A stretch of DNA of 64,000 nucleotides from assembly GCA_946188155.1 (NCBI GenBank), contig CAMHUC010000004.1, forward strand, positions 1 to 64,000. The letters run 5' to 3'. The DNA is from an uncultured bacterium (GTDB taxonomy: Bacteria > Bacteroidota > Bacteroidia > Bacteroidales > Bacteroidaceae). A program made the position numbers and the translations under genes. This document shows, in pieces, positions 36,705 through 45,016 of this stretch. How positions within the stretch are numbered: the stretch's first letter is position 1; each line of letters starts with the position of its first letter. Under the pieces are notes generated by a model. That model worked only from the letters and a program-made list of their open reading frames with translations. It was not told the DNA's origin and did not search any database.

Positions 36705-38459
36705 ATGAATACTAAGATAATGAAATCCCTTTCAGCAGGTCTCGTATACTGCGGTATCTCCGCAGTCCTCACCGCCTGTACCGGCGACTATACCGACTGG
36801 GCCACTCCCTTCAAGACTGACCCCGAGGCTGCCAAGACCATGACGATGGCCGTAGCCCCCGTTGCCACCATCGACTTCGCCAACGTCACTGCTGAGACCG
36901 TGCAGATATTTGTGCCCTCAGTCACCATCGACGATGAGTCGGAGAACTCCTTCACCGCCCTTCTCGCAGGCCCCGAGGAGGAAGATAATGCTACGTTTGA
37001 AACCGATGCCAACGGCTATGTGGCCACTGCCGACCTCGAGACTGCTATCTACGCTCTCTATGGCCAGCGACCCGTTACTCGTCAGATTCCCGTCACCGTC
37101 ACCGGATTCATCAAGGTGGGCGGACAGACCTTCAAGGGCGTGGGCACCACCACGCTCACCGTCATCCCCTCTGCACCCGACATTGACGTGGCCTACTATC
37201 TGACTGGCAGCATCAACGGCTGGGACAACACCGACAAGACCTACCAGCTCTCCAACGGCGGCGCGGATCCCTACGAGAACCCCGTGTTCACCTGTCGCAT
37301 CCCCGCTCCCGAGGACGGCTCCAACGTGGAGTTCAAGTGTACCCCTGAGTCTGGACTCGGCGGCGACTGGAGCAAGTGTCTCGCCGCAGGCAATGCCGAG
37401 GGCAAGTTCAACTACAACAACGACGGCGGCAACCTCGTCATACAGGCCGTCGAGGGTGCCAGCTACTACGACCTGACCTTCAACATGATGGAGCAGACCT
37501 GGGAGGCCAAGGCCCTGATGGTCAACATCGAGCCAGCCTACTACTTCACAGGTAGCCTCAATGGCTGGAACAACAGCGACACCACCTACAAGATGACCAA
37601 CAACGGCGGCGACCCCTACGAGAACCCCACCTTCACCTTCCGTATCCCCGCATCCGAGGACGGCTCGAACATCGAGTTCAAGATGACGCCAGAGTCGGGC
37701 CTGGGCGGCGACTGGAGCAAGTGCCTCACGGCTGGCAATGCCGATGGTGAGTTTGCCTACAACAATGCCGGCGGCAACCTCGTCATCGAGGCCGTAGAGG
37801 GTGCCAAGTTCTACGACGTCACCTTCAACATGACCGAGTTCACATGGTCGTATAAAGCCGTCAGCTTCGACCAGTACGTATACTTCATCGGAGCCACCGA
37901 CGGATGGAGCGCTTCCGACCAGAAGGTAGCTGCCGTCAGCGACGGTGTCTATACGGGCTATCTCTACATCGCCGACCCCAACGGATGGGGCGTGGAGTTC
38001 AAGTTCCAGAAGCGTGCCGGCGACTGGGCCGACGACTCGCAGCTGAACAGCAACAACATGGCTGAGGTGACCGGCGACTTCGAGAAGACGGGCGACAACT
38101 TCAAGGCTTCGGCCGGCGAGGGTGTCTACTACGTGGAGCTCGACCTGAATGCCAATACGCTGAAGGGCACGAAGATCACTAACATGAACCTCGTGGGCGA
38201 CTTCAACGGCTGGAATGCTGCCGACGACAGCCAGCAGATGACGTGGGATGCCGAGAACTTCTGCTATGTCATCACCGGTGCCGGTGTGACGGCTGCCGGC
38301 TGGAAGTTCACAACCAACAACTCGTGGGATGTCAACCTCGGTGGCGACACCCTCGACAACCTCGTGGCCAACGGCTCCAACATCTCAGCCGTGGGAACCA
38401 CCATCAGGCTCTATCCCACTCGCAAGACCTCTGACAACATCTACTGCACGGTAGAGTAA
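36705..38459 (+). CDS. SusE/SusF-like surface starch-binding lipoprotein with duplicated module
   Basis: 584 aa with lipobox VLTAC (Cys 25). After an N-terminal domain there are three SusE/F-type modules: residues about 164-270 and 279-385 are near copies of each other (both with DPYENP, EDGSN and PESGLGGDWSKCL), and the C-terminal part has NLVGDFNGWNAADDSQQMTW. Each module should bind an alpha-glucan helix. It is the last gene of the susC operon and is followed by a strong terminator. Confidence 0.9.
   Translation: MNTKIMKSLSAGLVYCGISAVLTACTGDYTDWATPFKTDPEAAKTMTMAVAPVATIDFANVTAETVQIFVPSVTIDDESENSFTALLAGPEEEDNATFETDANGYVATADLETAIYALYGQRPVTRQIPVTVTGFIKVGGQTFKGVGTTTLTVIPSAPDIDVAYYLTGSINGWDNTDKTYQLSNGGADPYENPVFTCRIPAPEDGSNVEFKCTPESGLGGDWSKCLAAGNAEGKFNYNNDGGNLVIQAVEGASYYDLTFNMMEQTWEAKALMVNIEPAYYFTGSLNGWNNSDTTYKMTNNGGDPYENPTFTFRIPASEDGSNIEFKMTPESGLGGDWSKCLTAGNADGEFAYNNAGGNLVIEAVEGAKFYDVTFNMTEFTWSYKAVSFDQYVYFIGATDGWSASDQKVAAVSDGVYTGYLYIADPNGWGVEFKFQKRAGDWADDSQLNSNNMAEVTGDFEKTGDNFKASAGEGVYYVELDLNANTLKGTKITNMNLVGDFNGWNAADDSQQMTWDAENFCYVITGAGVTAAGWKFTTNNSWDVNLGGDTLDNLVANGSNISAVGTTIRLYPTRKTSDNIYCTVE
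37194..37859 (+). repeat. tandem duplication of a starch-binding module
   Basis: Two units of about 345 bases, read from residues 164 and 279 of the SusF-like protein. Both share the order SINGW/SLNGW, DPYENP, PESGLGGDWSKCL, GGNLVI.AVEGA and FNM.E.TW. Confidence 0.9.
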
Positions 38460-38483
38460 TCAACCATTACTCTATATTTCCGG

Positions 38484-38524
38484 TATCAGGCGGGCCGCTC
38501 TCCAACGACCCGCCTGATATTTTT
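38484..38524 (+). terminator. terminator of the susC operon
   Basis: TATCAGGCGGG and CCCGCCTGATA form an 11-bp stem around a 14-base loop, followed by TTTTT. Confidence 0.9.
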
Positions 38525-38540
38525 CTCCACACTTGGCAAG

Positions 38541-38575
38541 AAAAAATCGGCACCGCCTGATGAAGGCGGTGCCGA
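38541..38575 (-). terminator. terminator of the rplM-rpsI-rpsB-tsf operon
   Basis: On the minus strand TCGGCACCGCC, a 7-base loop, GGCGGTGCCGA, then TTTTTT. It is a perfect 11-bp stem with a T-tract, facing the susC operon terminator. Confidence 0.92.
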
Positions 38576-38601
38576 CTGCTATAATCACTGCTGTAGGGGG
38601 A

Positions 38602-39597
38602 TTAGTCTGCCACGAGCGTGAAACGCTTGAAGGCGCAGATCTTCAGGTCCTTGTCCTGCTTGGCGAGCCACTGCGATACAGTGGCCTTGTCGCCGTCGCC
38701 GAACTGGAACTCCTGGTCTACGAGGCAGTTCTCCTTGAGGAACTTCTGCACGCGGCCCTTGGCGATGTTCTCAATCATAGGCATCTTCAGCTGGGCCTCG
38801 CCCTCGGCCTTGGCCTCCTCCTTGATCTTGCGGGCCTCGTCGGCCTGCTCCTGTGTGAGCCAGCCCTTGGCCATGTTGCTCTCGATGTGGTCATCGCTGT
38901 CAACGAGGTTGGGGTTCAGGCCAGCCTTCTTGAGCTTCATCTCGATGAACTTCTCCACCTGCTCCAGCTTGGTCTTCTCAACGGCGGTCTTGTACTCCTC
39001 GTCGAGAATCTTCTGGTCTACGCTCTCCTTGTCGAGGGCCACGGGCTTCATGGCAGCCACCTGCATGGCCACGAGGTGTCCCTGCTCGGCAGCGGGCTTG
39101 TTGGTCTGTACCATCGTGCAGAGGGTGTGCTTGCCCATGTGGTCGTACACCTCAATGTTGTCACCCTCGAGTGTCAGGTAGCCGTCCAGCTCCATCTTCT
39201 CACCGGTGATGCCCGAGCGCTGTGTGACAGCCTCCTGGGCCGTCTGGCCGTTGATGTCGAGAGCCTTTACAGCCTCGATGTCCTGAGCCTTGGCGGCAAC
39301 GGCGGCATCGAGGATGCTCTGGGTCAGAGCGATGAAGTCGGCACCGTTGGCCACGAAGTCGGTCTCGCACTTCAGGGCGATCATGGCGGCGAAGCCGTCG
39401 ACAGCCTTTACAAGTACACAACCATTTGATGTCTCACGGTCGCTACGCTTGGCAGCGATGGCCAGTCCGCGCTCGCGGAGCAGCTCCTTGGCCTTGTCGA
39501 AGTCGCCCTCGGCCTCGGTCAGGGCCTTCTTCACGTCGGCCAGACCGGCACCGGTCATGGCGCGGAGCTTCTTGATATCGTCAATTGAAATTGCCAT
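38602..39597 (-). CDS. tsf: elongation factor Ts
   Basis: 331 aa. It begins MAISIDDIKKLRAMTGAGLADVKKALTEAEGDFDKA, the conserved UBA-like N-terminus, and continues with the EF-Tu-contacting core (ALKCETDFVANGADF). It recycles EF-Tu from GDP to GTP form. Length fits Bacteroidota EF-Ts. It is the last gene of the ribosomal operon, separated from rpsB by an octamer array. Confidence 0.97.
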   Translation of the reverse strand: MAISIDDIKKLRAMTGAGLADVKKALTEAEGDFDKAKELLRERGLAIAAKRSDRETSNGCVLVKAVDGFAAMIALKCETDFVANGADFIALTQSILDAAVAAKAQDIEAVKALDINGQTAQEAVTQRSGITGEKMELDGYLTLEGDNIEVYDHMGKHTLCTMVQTNKPAAEQGHLVAMQVAAMKPVALDKESVDQKILDEEYKTAVEKTKLEQVEKFIEMKLKKAGLNPNLVDSDDHIESNMAKGWLTQEQADEARKIKEEAKAEGEAQLKMPMIENIAKGRVQKFLKENCLVDQEFQFGDGDKATVSQWLAKQDKDLKICAFKRFTLVAD

Positions 39598-39613
39598 TGT
39601 TATTCCTTTTTTT

Positions 39614-39653
39614 CGTTATTACGTTATTTCGATATTACGTTATTTCGTTGTCT
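39614..39653. repeat. octamer array between rpsB and tsf
   Basis: CGTTATTA, CGTTATTT, CGATATTA, CGTTATTT, CGTTGTCT. Related octamers (TTATAACG, TCATTTCG) fill the gap between two ABC permease genes at 57127. Confidence 0.75.
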
Positions 39654-39656
39654 CGA

Positions 39657-40505
39657 TTACTCAGCGGCGGGAGCCTCTTCCTCAGCAGCGGGAGCCTCTT
39701 CCTCGGCGGCAGGAGCCTCGGCATCCTTGCGGGCCTTGCGGGCCTGCTGGCGGCGGGGCTTCTCCTCGTCGTCGCCCTCGGCCTGAGCCTCGGCAGCCTT
39801 CTCGTCGGCCTTCTCAGCCTTGCGCTCCTCCAAGCCCTCGGCGATGGCGGCGCAGCAGGCGTTGAGGATGATCTCAACAGAGTCCTTGGCGTCATCGTTG
39901 GCGGGAATGACGAAGTCGATGTTGTTGGGGTCGGAGTTGGTGTCGACGATACCGAACACGGGGATACCCAGACGGTTGGCCTCGCGGACAGCGATCTGCT
40001 CCTTCAGCACATCCACCACAAAGAGGGCGCTGGGCAGACGGGTCAGGTCGGCGATAGAGCCGAGGTTCTTCTCGAGCTTGGCGCGCTGGCGAGTGATCTG
40101 CAGCAGCTCGCGCTTGGAGAGGTTACCGTATGTACCATCGTTCATCAGCTTGTCGATGTTCGCCATTTTCTTCACGGCCTTGCGGATGGTGGGGAAGTTG
40201 GTGAGCATGCCGCCCGGCCAGCGCTCGATGACGTAGGGCATGTTGACGCTGGCAGCCTTCTCGGCAATCACTTCCTTGGTCTGTTTTTTAGTAGCGACGA
40301 ACAGAATCTTCTTGCCACTCTTGGCAATCTGCTTCAGGGCATCGGCAGCCTCGTCGATCTTGGCGGCTGTCTTGTGCAGGTCGATGATATGTATACCGTT
40401 GCGCTCGGTATAGATGTAGGGAGCCATTGCGGGGTTCCACTTGCGCTTCAGGTGGCCGAAGTGGCAGCCGGCCTGGAGCAACTGGTCAAAATTTGTTCTT
40501 GACAT
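39657..40505 (-). CDS. rpsB: 30S ribosomal protein S2
   Basis: 282 aa. Core motifs FDQLLQAGCHFGHLKRKWNPAMAPYIY, FVATKKQTKEVI and GIPVFGIVDTNSDP are those of S2. After residue about 230 there is a charged low-complexity tail ending in three APAAEEE-type heptapeptides coded by 21-bp repeats. The tail is longer than in typical S2, though acidic extensions occur in Bacteroidota. The gene is separated from rpsI by a large repeat array. Confidence 0.97.
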   Translation of the reverse strand: MSRTNFDQLLQAGCHFGHLKRKWNPAMAPYIYTERNGIHIIDLHKTAAKIDEAADALKQIAKSGKKILFVATKKQTKEVIAEKAASVNMPYVIERWPGGMLTNFPTIRKAVKKMANIDKLMNDGTYGNLSKRELLQITRQRAKLEKNLGSIADLTRLPSALFVVDVLKEQIAVREANRLGIPVFGIVDTNSDPNNIDFVIPANDDAKDSVEIILNACCAAIAEGLEERKAEKADEKAAEAQAEGDDEEKPRRQQARKARKDAEAPAAEEEAPAAEEEAPAAE

Positions 40506-40612
40506 TTTGATAATTCTTTTTAAATTGTTGTTTACTTTCCTTTAAATCTTTTTTAGACCAGCCGACGAGTAATCTTGACGAGTCTCGACGGTTTGGATGC
40601 TAAACTGTTCAG

Positions 40613-40834
40613 TCTGACGGTTGTACTTCTTTTAGACGATTGTACGATTATACTTTCTTTTTAGACGGTTGTACGGTTGTACGATTATACCTTTTTTTAG
40701 ACGGTTGTACGGTTGTACGGTTGTACGATTTATATTCGTCAAAACGTCCATTCGTACATTCGTCTAAAAACGTCTATTCGTACATTCGTCTTAAAACATC
40801 TCGTCCTCTCGTCATAAAATCTCGTCAATTCGTC
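40613..40834. repeat. gene-less inverted arrays inside the ribosomal operon
   Basis: The left half repeats TTTTTAGACGGTTGTACGGTTGTACG units; the right half repeats the opposite strand form, CGTCCATTCGTACATTCGTC followed by TAAAA. The right units match those at GxxExxY locus 2 almost exactly, but there is no gene between the arms here, only about 5 bases. It fills the 332-base rpsI-rpsB gap. Confidence 0.9.
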
Positions 40835-40837
40835 AGA

Positions 40838-41224
40838 TTAACGCTTACTGAACTGGAAGCGGCGGCGAGCCTTGGGCTGGCCCGGCTTCTTGCGCTCCAC
40901 CTCGCGGCTGTCGCGCGTCATGAATCCGGCATCCTTCAGCTTCTTCTTGTCCTCCTCGTTGATCTTAACCAGGGCACGGGCGATGGCCAGGCGCAGAGCC
41001 TGGCTCTGGCCGGTGAAGCCACCACCGTCGAGGTTAGCCTTGATATCGTACTTCTCAGCGACCTCCAGCAGGTTCAGCGGCTGCTTCACCACATACTGCA
41101 GGATGGCTGAGGGGAAATAAACTTCTAAATCCTTCTTGTTGATCGTGATCTTGCCGGTACCCTCTTTGACGTATACGCGGGCGATGGAGCTCTTGCGACG
41201 ACCTATTGCGTTGATTACTTCCAT
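40838..41224 (-). CDS. rpsI: 30S ribosomal protein S9
   Basis: 128 aa, standard length. It starts MEVINAIGRRKSSIARVYVKEGTGKITINKK and ends with the basic tail KKPGQPKARRRFQFSKR that reaches the P site. It follows rplM by 43 bases. Confidence 0.98.
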   Translation of the reverse strand: MEVINAIGRRKSSIARVYVKEGTGKITINKKDLEVYFPSAILQYVVKQPLNLLEVAEKYDIKANLDGGGFTGQSQALRLAIARALVKINEEDKKKLKDAGFMTRDSREVERKKPGQPKARRRFQFSKR

Positions 41225-41267
41225 AATCTCTTATTCTATAAACTTTAAACTATAAACTCTAAACCAA

Positions 41268-41729
41268 TTACTTGTACTGGTTGATATCAATTGCCTTAGG
41301 CTTCTGGGCCTCGTGGGGATGCTCTGTACCCTCGTAGATGTAGAGGTTGTTCAGCAGGCTGCGACCGAGGGGACCCTTGGGCAGCATACCCTTGACGGCA
41401 TGACGGAGGAACTTCTCCACACCACCATTGCGCTTGCGCAGCTCGGCAGGAGTCTGGAAGCGCTGGCCACCGGGATAGCCCGTGTAGCGGGTGTAGACCT
41501 TGTCGGTCTCCTTCTTACCAGTGAATACCACCTTATCGGCATTGATAAGGATGACATTGTCGCCGCAGTCAACGTGCGGGGTGAATGTTGGCTTGTACTT
41601 TCCGCGAATCAGCTTTGCTACCTTCGAAGCGAGACGGCCGACCACCTGGTCTGTGGCGTCGATCACCACCCACTCCTTCTTTGCTGTTTCCTTGTTCACG
41701 GAAATAGTCTTGTAACTTAAAGTGTTCAT
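41268..41729 (-). CDS. rplM: 50S ribosomal protein L13
   Basis: 153 aa. Family marks are WVVIDATDQVVGRLASKVAKLIRGK, the VILINADKVVFTGKKETDK strand and the MLPKGPLGRSLLNNLYIYEG motif. It is the first gene of rplM-rpsI-rpsB-tsf, preceded by a 225-base GC-rich leader. Confidence 0.98.
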   Translation of the reverse strand: MNTLSYKTISVNKETAKKEWVVIDATDQVVGRLASKVAKLIRGKYKPTFTPHVDCGDNVILINADKVVFTGKKETDKVYTRYTGYPGGQRFQTPAELRKRNGGVEKFLRHAVKGMLPKGPLGRSLLNNLYIYEGTEHPHEAQKPKAIDINQYK

Positions 41730-41955
41730 TTTAATCTTAACTACTAAAAAACAGTTTAACTTATTAATTCATGTACGCACTTCAACCCACATCCGAGGTC
41801 TAACTCCCGGCTGCAAGTCTAACGAGCGTTCCCGAGGGCACTTGGCACGCATCGGGTGGATACCAGAGACACTGATTCACGAACCGCTTCGCCCGGCCAA
41901 AGACGCCGCTATTCACACACTGCCTCGCGGGGATTCTAAGACTCTCCCCTAAATC
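41730..41955 (-). promoter_or_regulatory. structured leader of the ribosomal operon
   Basis: Between the expected start point and rplM there are about 225 bases of GC-rich DNA with no reading frame, unlike the AT-rich gaps elsewhere. On the minus strand it holds several possible stems (for example around CCTCGGGAACG and GGCCGGGCGAAG) and repeated GTTAGAC segments. An autoregulatory ribosomal-protein leader is likely; the ligand cannot be told from sequence alone. Confidence 0.5.
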
Positions 41956-41961
41956 GGACTG

Positions 41962-41969
41962 CAAAGGTA
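41962..41969 (-). promoter_or_regulatory. -7 box of the rplM operon
   Basis: TACCTTTG on the minus strand, placed upstream of the 225-base leader. Confidence 0.65.
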
Positions 41970-42108
41970 CTCATTTTTTTGATTACGGCTGACAGTTTAC
42001 AGTTTACAGATGACAACTTTTATGAATTATTAACAGTCGCCGACGGGCTGCGGCGGTGAAAACTATTAAAAAAAGCCTACGGATGATACGCATTATGCGG
42101 ATTTTTAC

Positions 42109-42116
42109 TAACTTTG
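42109..42116 (+). promoter_or_regulatory. -7 box of dinB
   Basis: TAACTTTG ends only 9 bases before the ATG at 42126. The track start at 42114 is a TTG inside this box and is rejected. The transcript would have a leader of about 6 bases or none. Confidence 0.65.
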
Positions 42117-42125
42117 CACTGGATT

Positions 42126-43223
42126 ATGAGTCAGCGGCGAATCATACATGTGGATATGGACCAGTTCTTCGCTGCCGTGGAGCAGCGCGAACAGCCGGAA
42201 CTGCGGGGTAAGCCCATTGCCGTGGGCTACGATGCGGAGCGCGGCGTGGTGTCCACTGCCAGCTACGAGGCGCGCAAGTATGGTGTCCACTCGGCGCAGT
42301 CCATACAGCTGGCCAAGCGGCTCTGCCCGCAGCTCATCATCGTCGAGCCTCACTTCCATAAATATAAAGAGGTGTCGCAGCAGATACGCAGCATCTTCAG
42401 CGACTATACCGACCTGATAGAGCCGCTCTCGCTCGACGAGGCATTCCTCGACGTAACGGAGAACAAGAAGCAGATTTCGCTCGCCGTTGACATCGCCCGC
42501 GAGATCAAGCAGCGCATACTCGACACCACGGGGCTGACGGCATCGGCAGGCGTGAGCTACTGCAAGTTCCTGGCCAAGATTGCCTCCGACTGGCGAAAGC
42601 CGGATGGGCTGACGGTCATACATCCCGACCGCGCACAGGAGTTCATCGAGCGGCTCGACGTGCAGAAGATCTGGGGTGTCGGGGCGAAGACCGCCGACAA
42701 GCTCCACCGCATGGGCATCTTCACCGGAGCCGACCTCAGGAAGGCGTCGCTGCAGCACCTGTCGCAGGAGTTCGGCAAGATGGGGCGCGTGTTCTACCAG
42801 TTTGCCCGAGGTATCGACGAGCGGCCCGTCGTCGCCGAATGGGAGCGGAAGTCGGTGAGCTGCGAGCGCACCTTCGAGAAGGATATCAGCGACCCGGCAG
42901 CCGTCACCATCGAGCTCTACCACACCGTTCTTGAACTGGAGCGGCGCATTGCCAAGAGCCAGTTCCTGGGGCGTACGCTGACGCTGAAAGTCAAGTTCCT
43001 CGATTTCCAGCAGATCTCCCGTAGCATCACCGTGAACCGTATCCTCCGAACAAAAGACGAGATCCTGCCGCTGGCCAAGCAGTTGCTAAGCGAGGTAGAG
43101 TACCATTCCCACCCCATCCGGCTGATGGGCCTGGGCGTCTCCAACCACCGCGATGAACTCCCCGACGAGAAGCCTCGCTGGATACAACTGGAACTGGAAT
43201 TCGAGGCGTGGCCGGAAGGCTGA
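42126..43223 (+). CDS. dinB: DNA polymerase IV (Y family)
   Basis: 365 aa from MSQRRIIHVDMDQFFAAVE. The catalytic acids are in VDMDQFF and SLDEAFLDVT; YEARKYGVHSAQSI and the little-finger domain (LTLKVKFLDFQQISRS) are complete. It copies past damaged bases and is often damage-induced, but no LexA-type site was recognised here. It is convergent with the MATE gene, 11 bases away. Confidence 0.95.
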   Translation: MSQRRIIHVDMDQFFAAVEQREQPELRGKPIAVGYDAERGVVSTASYEARKYGVHSAQSIQLAKRLCPQLIIVEPHFHKYKEVSQQIRSIFSDYTDLIEPLSLDEAFLDVTENKKQISLAVDIAREIKQRILDTTGLTASAGVSYCKFLAKIASDWRKPDGLTVIHPDRAQEFIERLDVQKIWGVGAKTADKLHRMGIFTGADLRKASLQHLSQEFGKMGRVFYQFARGIDERPVVAEWERKSVSCERTFEKDISDPAAVTIELYHTVLELERRIAKSQFLGRTLTLKVKFLDFQQISRSITVNRILRTKDEILPLAKQLLSEVEYHSHPIRLMGLGVSNHRDELPDEKPRWIQLELEFEAWPEG

Positions 43224-43234
43224 CAGCATGTCGG

Positions 43235-44521
43235 TCAGTAGTTCTTTCGGTACCAAAGTGTCTGAACCAGTCCGCGCATAGCCAGGTACACGACTTGTGC
43301 CAGCCAGAGCCCGTGGTTGCCCAGCTGTCCGACAGAAGCCTGATAGACTGCGAAGAACAGGATGGCCGCGACGGCAGAGGATACAAGCATGCCCCGCGTG
43401 GCAGTGATGCCCACGAACACGCCGTCCCAGATGAAGGCCACGGCACCTGCCACGGGTATCAGGCAGGCCCAGAACAGGTACTCACCGGAGGCGGAGAGCA
43501 CCTCCGGCTCGTCGGTGAGGAGGCTGAAGATCCAGTGGCCTCCCAGCACATATAATAAGGTGTAGGCCCCTGTCACCAGCACCATCCAGAGGAAGAGTCG
43601 GCGGAGCGTCTCACGGAAGGCAGTGGCGTTGCGGGCCCCGTATGCACGGCCGCAGAGTGCCTCGCCGGCGTATGCAAAGCCGTCCATGAAGTAGGAGAAG
43701 AAGAGGTAGAGCTGCATCATCACCGTGTTCACAGACAGGATAACGGCCCCCTGACGTGCCCCTGCCGAGGTGAAGAAGAGGTTGACGGCCACCAGGCAAA
43801 GCGTACGCAGGAAGATGTCGCCGTTGACACGGAAGAATGCGCCAAGCCCCTTCGTCAGGCCGGCCAGCCATTCCTTCCGGAGCAGCCGGCGGTAGTATCT
43901 CCACAGTAATCCCAGGGCCACCAGCAGCCCCGCATACTGCGCGATGACGGTGCCCAGGGCCACCCCCTCGATCTTCATGCCCAGCCCGTAGACCAGTGTC
44001 AGCGATGCCAGGATGTTCACCACGTTCTGTCCGATGGATATCAGCATCGGGATGCGCGTATTCTGCATGCCGATGTACCACCCCGAGAGACTGTAGACGC
44101 CGAGCACGGCAGGAGCACCCCAGATGACGATATAGAAATAGACGGTGGCGTAGGGAGCAACGTCTGCCGTAGGTCCGATGAGCCAGAACATCAGCCACTT
44201 CAGCGGCACCTGAAGCACCATCAACAGCAGGGCGATGGCAAAGGCTATCATCAGCGAGCGTGCCAGCAGTCGCAACACTTCGGGCAGGTCACGCCGCCCG
44301 AGGGCCTGTGAGGTGAGTCCGCTGCTGCCCATCCGGAGGAACCCGAAGAGCCAGTAGACCAGGCTGAAGATCATCGACCCCACAGCCACAGCCCCGATAT
44401 AGACAGAACTGCCCATGTGGCCCACGATGGCCACGTCGATCATCCCCAGCAGCGGCACGGTGATGTTCGACACAATCGACGGCAGGGCTATCTTCAGAAT
44501 CTGACGGTCGCGGATGTTCAT
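43235..44521 (-). CDS. MATE family efflux transporter (DinF-like)
   Basis: 428 aa with twelve predicted membrane helices. It starts RQILKIALPSIVSNITVPLLGMIDVAIVGHMG, a DinF-branch MATE mark, and has the second-half repeat VNLFFTSAGARQGAVILSVNTVMMQ. It should export organic cations or toxic metabolites using a sodium or proton gradient. It starts 3 bases after the HU-HIG stop, so the two genes are probably co-transcribed. Confidence 0.92.
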   Translation of the reverse strand: MNIRDRQILKIALPSIVSNITVPLLGMIDVAIVGHMGSSVYIGAVAVGSMIFSLVYWLFGFLRMGSSGLTSQALGRRDLPEVLRLLARSLMIAFAIALLLMVLQVPLKWLMFWLIGPTADVAPYATVYFYIVIWGAPAVLGVYSLSGWYIGMQNTRIPMLISIGQNVVNILASLTLVYGLGMKIEGVALGTVIAQYAGLLVALGLLWRYYRRLLRKEWLAGLTKGLGAFFRVNGDIFLRTLCLVAVNLFFTSAGARQGAVILSVNTVMMQLYLFFSYFMDGFAYAGEALCGRAYGARNATAFRETLRRLFLWMVLVTGAYTLLYVLGGHWIFSLLTDEPEVLSASGEYLFWACLIPVAGAVAFIWDGVFVGITATRGMLVSSAVAAILFFAVYQASVGQLGNHGLWLAQVVYLAMRGLVQTLWYRKNY

Positions 44522-44524
44522 CTC

Positions 44525-44917
44525 TTATCGCTCTTTTGAGGCTTCAAACCGGATTCCCTTGTAGAGCGCCGGACTACCCTTGCTGCTCTCCGGCAAGATA
44601 TGCAGACGCACGCCCTTGATATGCTCCCGGGGATTAAACTCCTCGGGAGCATCCACCTTGTCGCTCAGAATTTCCAGCTTCAACAGTCCCAGGCGGTCTA
44701 TACGAACCTTTTCTCCACGCCGCAGGTGCTGGTTGATGACGTTGATGAAGTCCGTCAGGATTCCACCGAGAGCCCCGGGCATCACACCGTTGAGCTTACC
44801 CACCTCATCAATGATGCTGGCGGTGTCGACCTCCCCTTGGGGATGGTCGGCTACCGCTTTATACCGGCCGAAGTTCTTCAGCGTCGGCTTGTTCTCTTTA
44901 ACAATTTTATATTTCAT
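44525..44917 (-). CDS. HU-HIG family DNA-binding protein
   Basis: 130 aa. HU-like layout of the Bacteroidota HU-HIG group: a short N-terminal extension (KYKIVKENKPTLKNFGRYKAV), the helical part with ALGGILTDFINVINQHLRRGEKVRIDRLG, and a beta region, without the usual DNA-grasping RNP motif of classic HU. These genes commonly sit next to VirE-type genes, as here. It lies just outside the left 79-bp inverted repeat of the VirE cassette and may be read from the VirE promoter through that repeat. Confidence 0.88.
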   Translation of the reverse strand: MKYKIVKENKPTLKNFGRYKAVADHPQGEVDTASIIDEVGKLNGVMPGALGGILTDFINVINQHLRRGEKVRIDRLGLLKLEILSDKVDAPEEFNPREHIKGVRLHILPESSKGSPALYKGIRFEASKER

Positions 44918-44937
44918 AACTCTGAAAATCGGAAAAT

Positions 44938-45016
44938 AGGTTGTAACGTTGTAACATCGCCCGTCTACAAAGGGCGTGCAACCTGTTTCGGAGGTTGTAA
45001 GGTTGTAACGAGGTTG
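44938..45016. repeat. left 79-bp inverted repeat of the VirE cassette
   Basis: AGGTTGTAACGTTGTAACAT to GAGGTTG. It is the inverse of 47285-47363 with six mismatches in 79. Its inner end touches the VirE stop codon. It carries CGCCC and GGGCG that can form a hairpin, with GTTGTAAC short repeats on both sides. Confidence 0.95.

Noticed and set aside
41730-41955. tRNA or small RNA gene before rplM
   Set aside because: No T-loop sequence or cloverleaf could be built; position fits an mRNA leader better.
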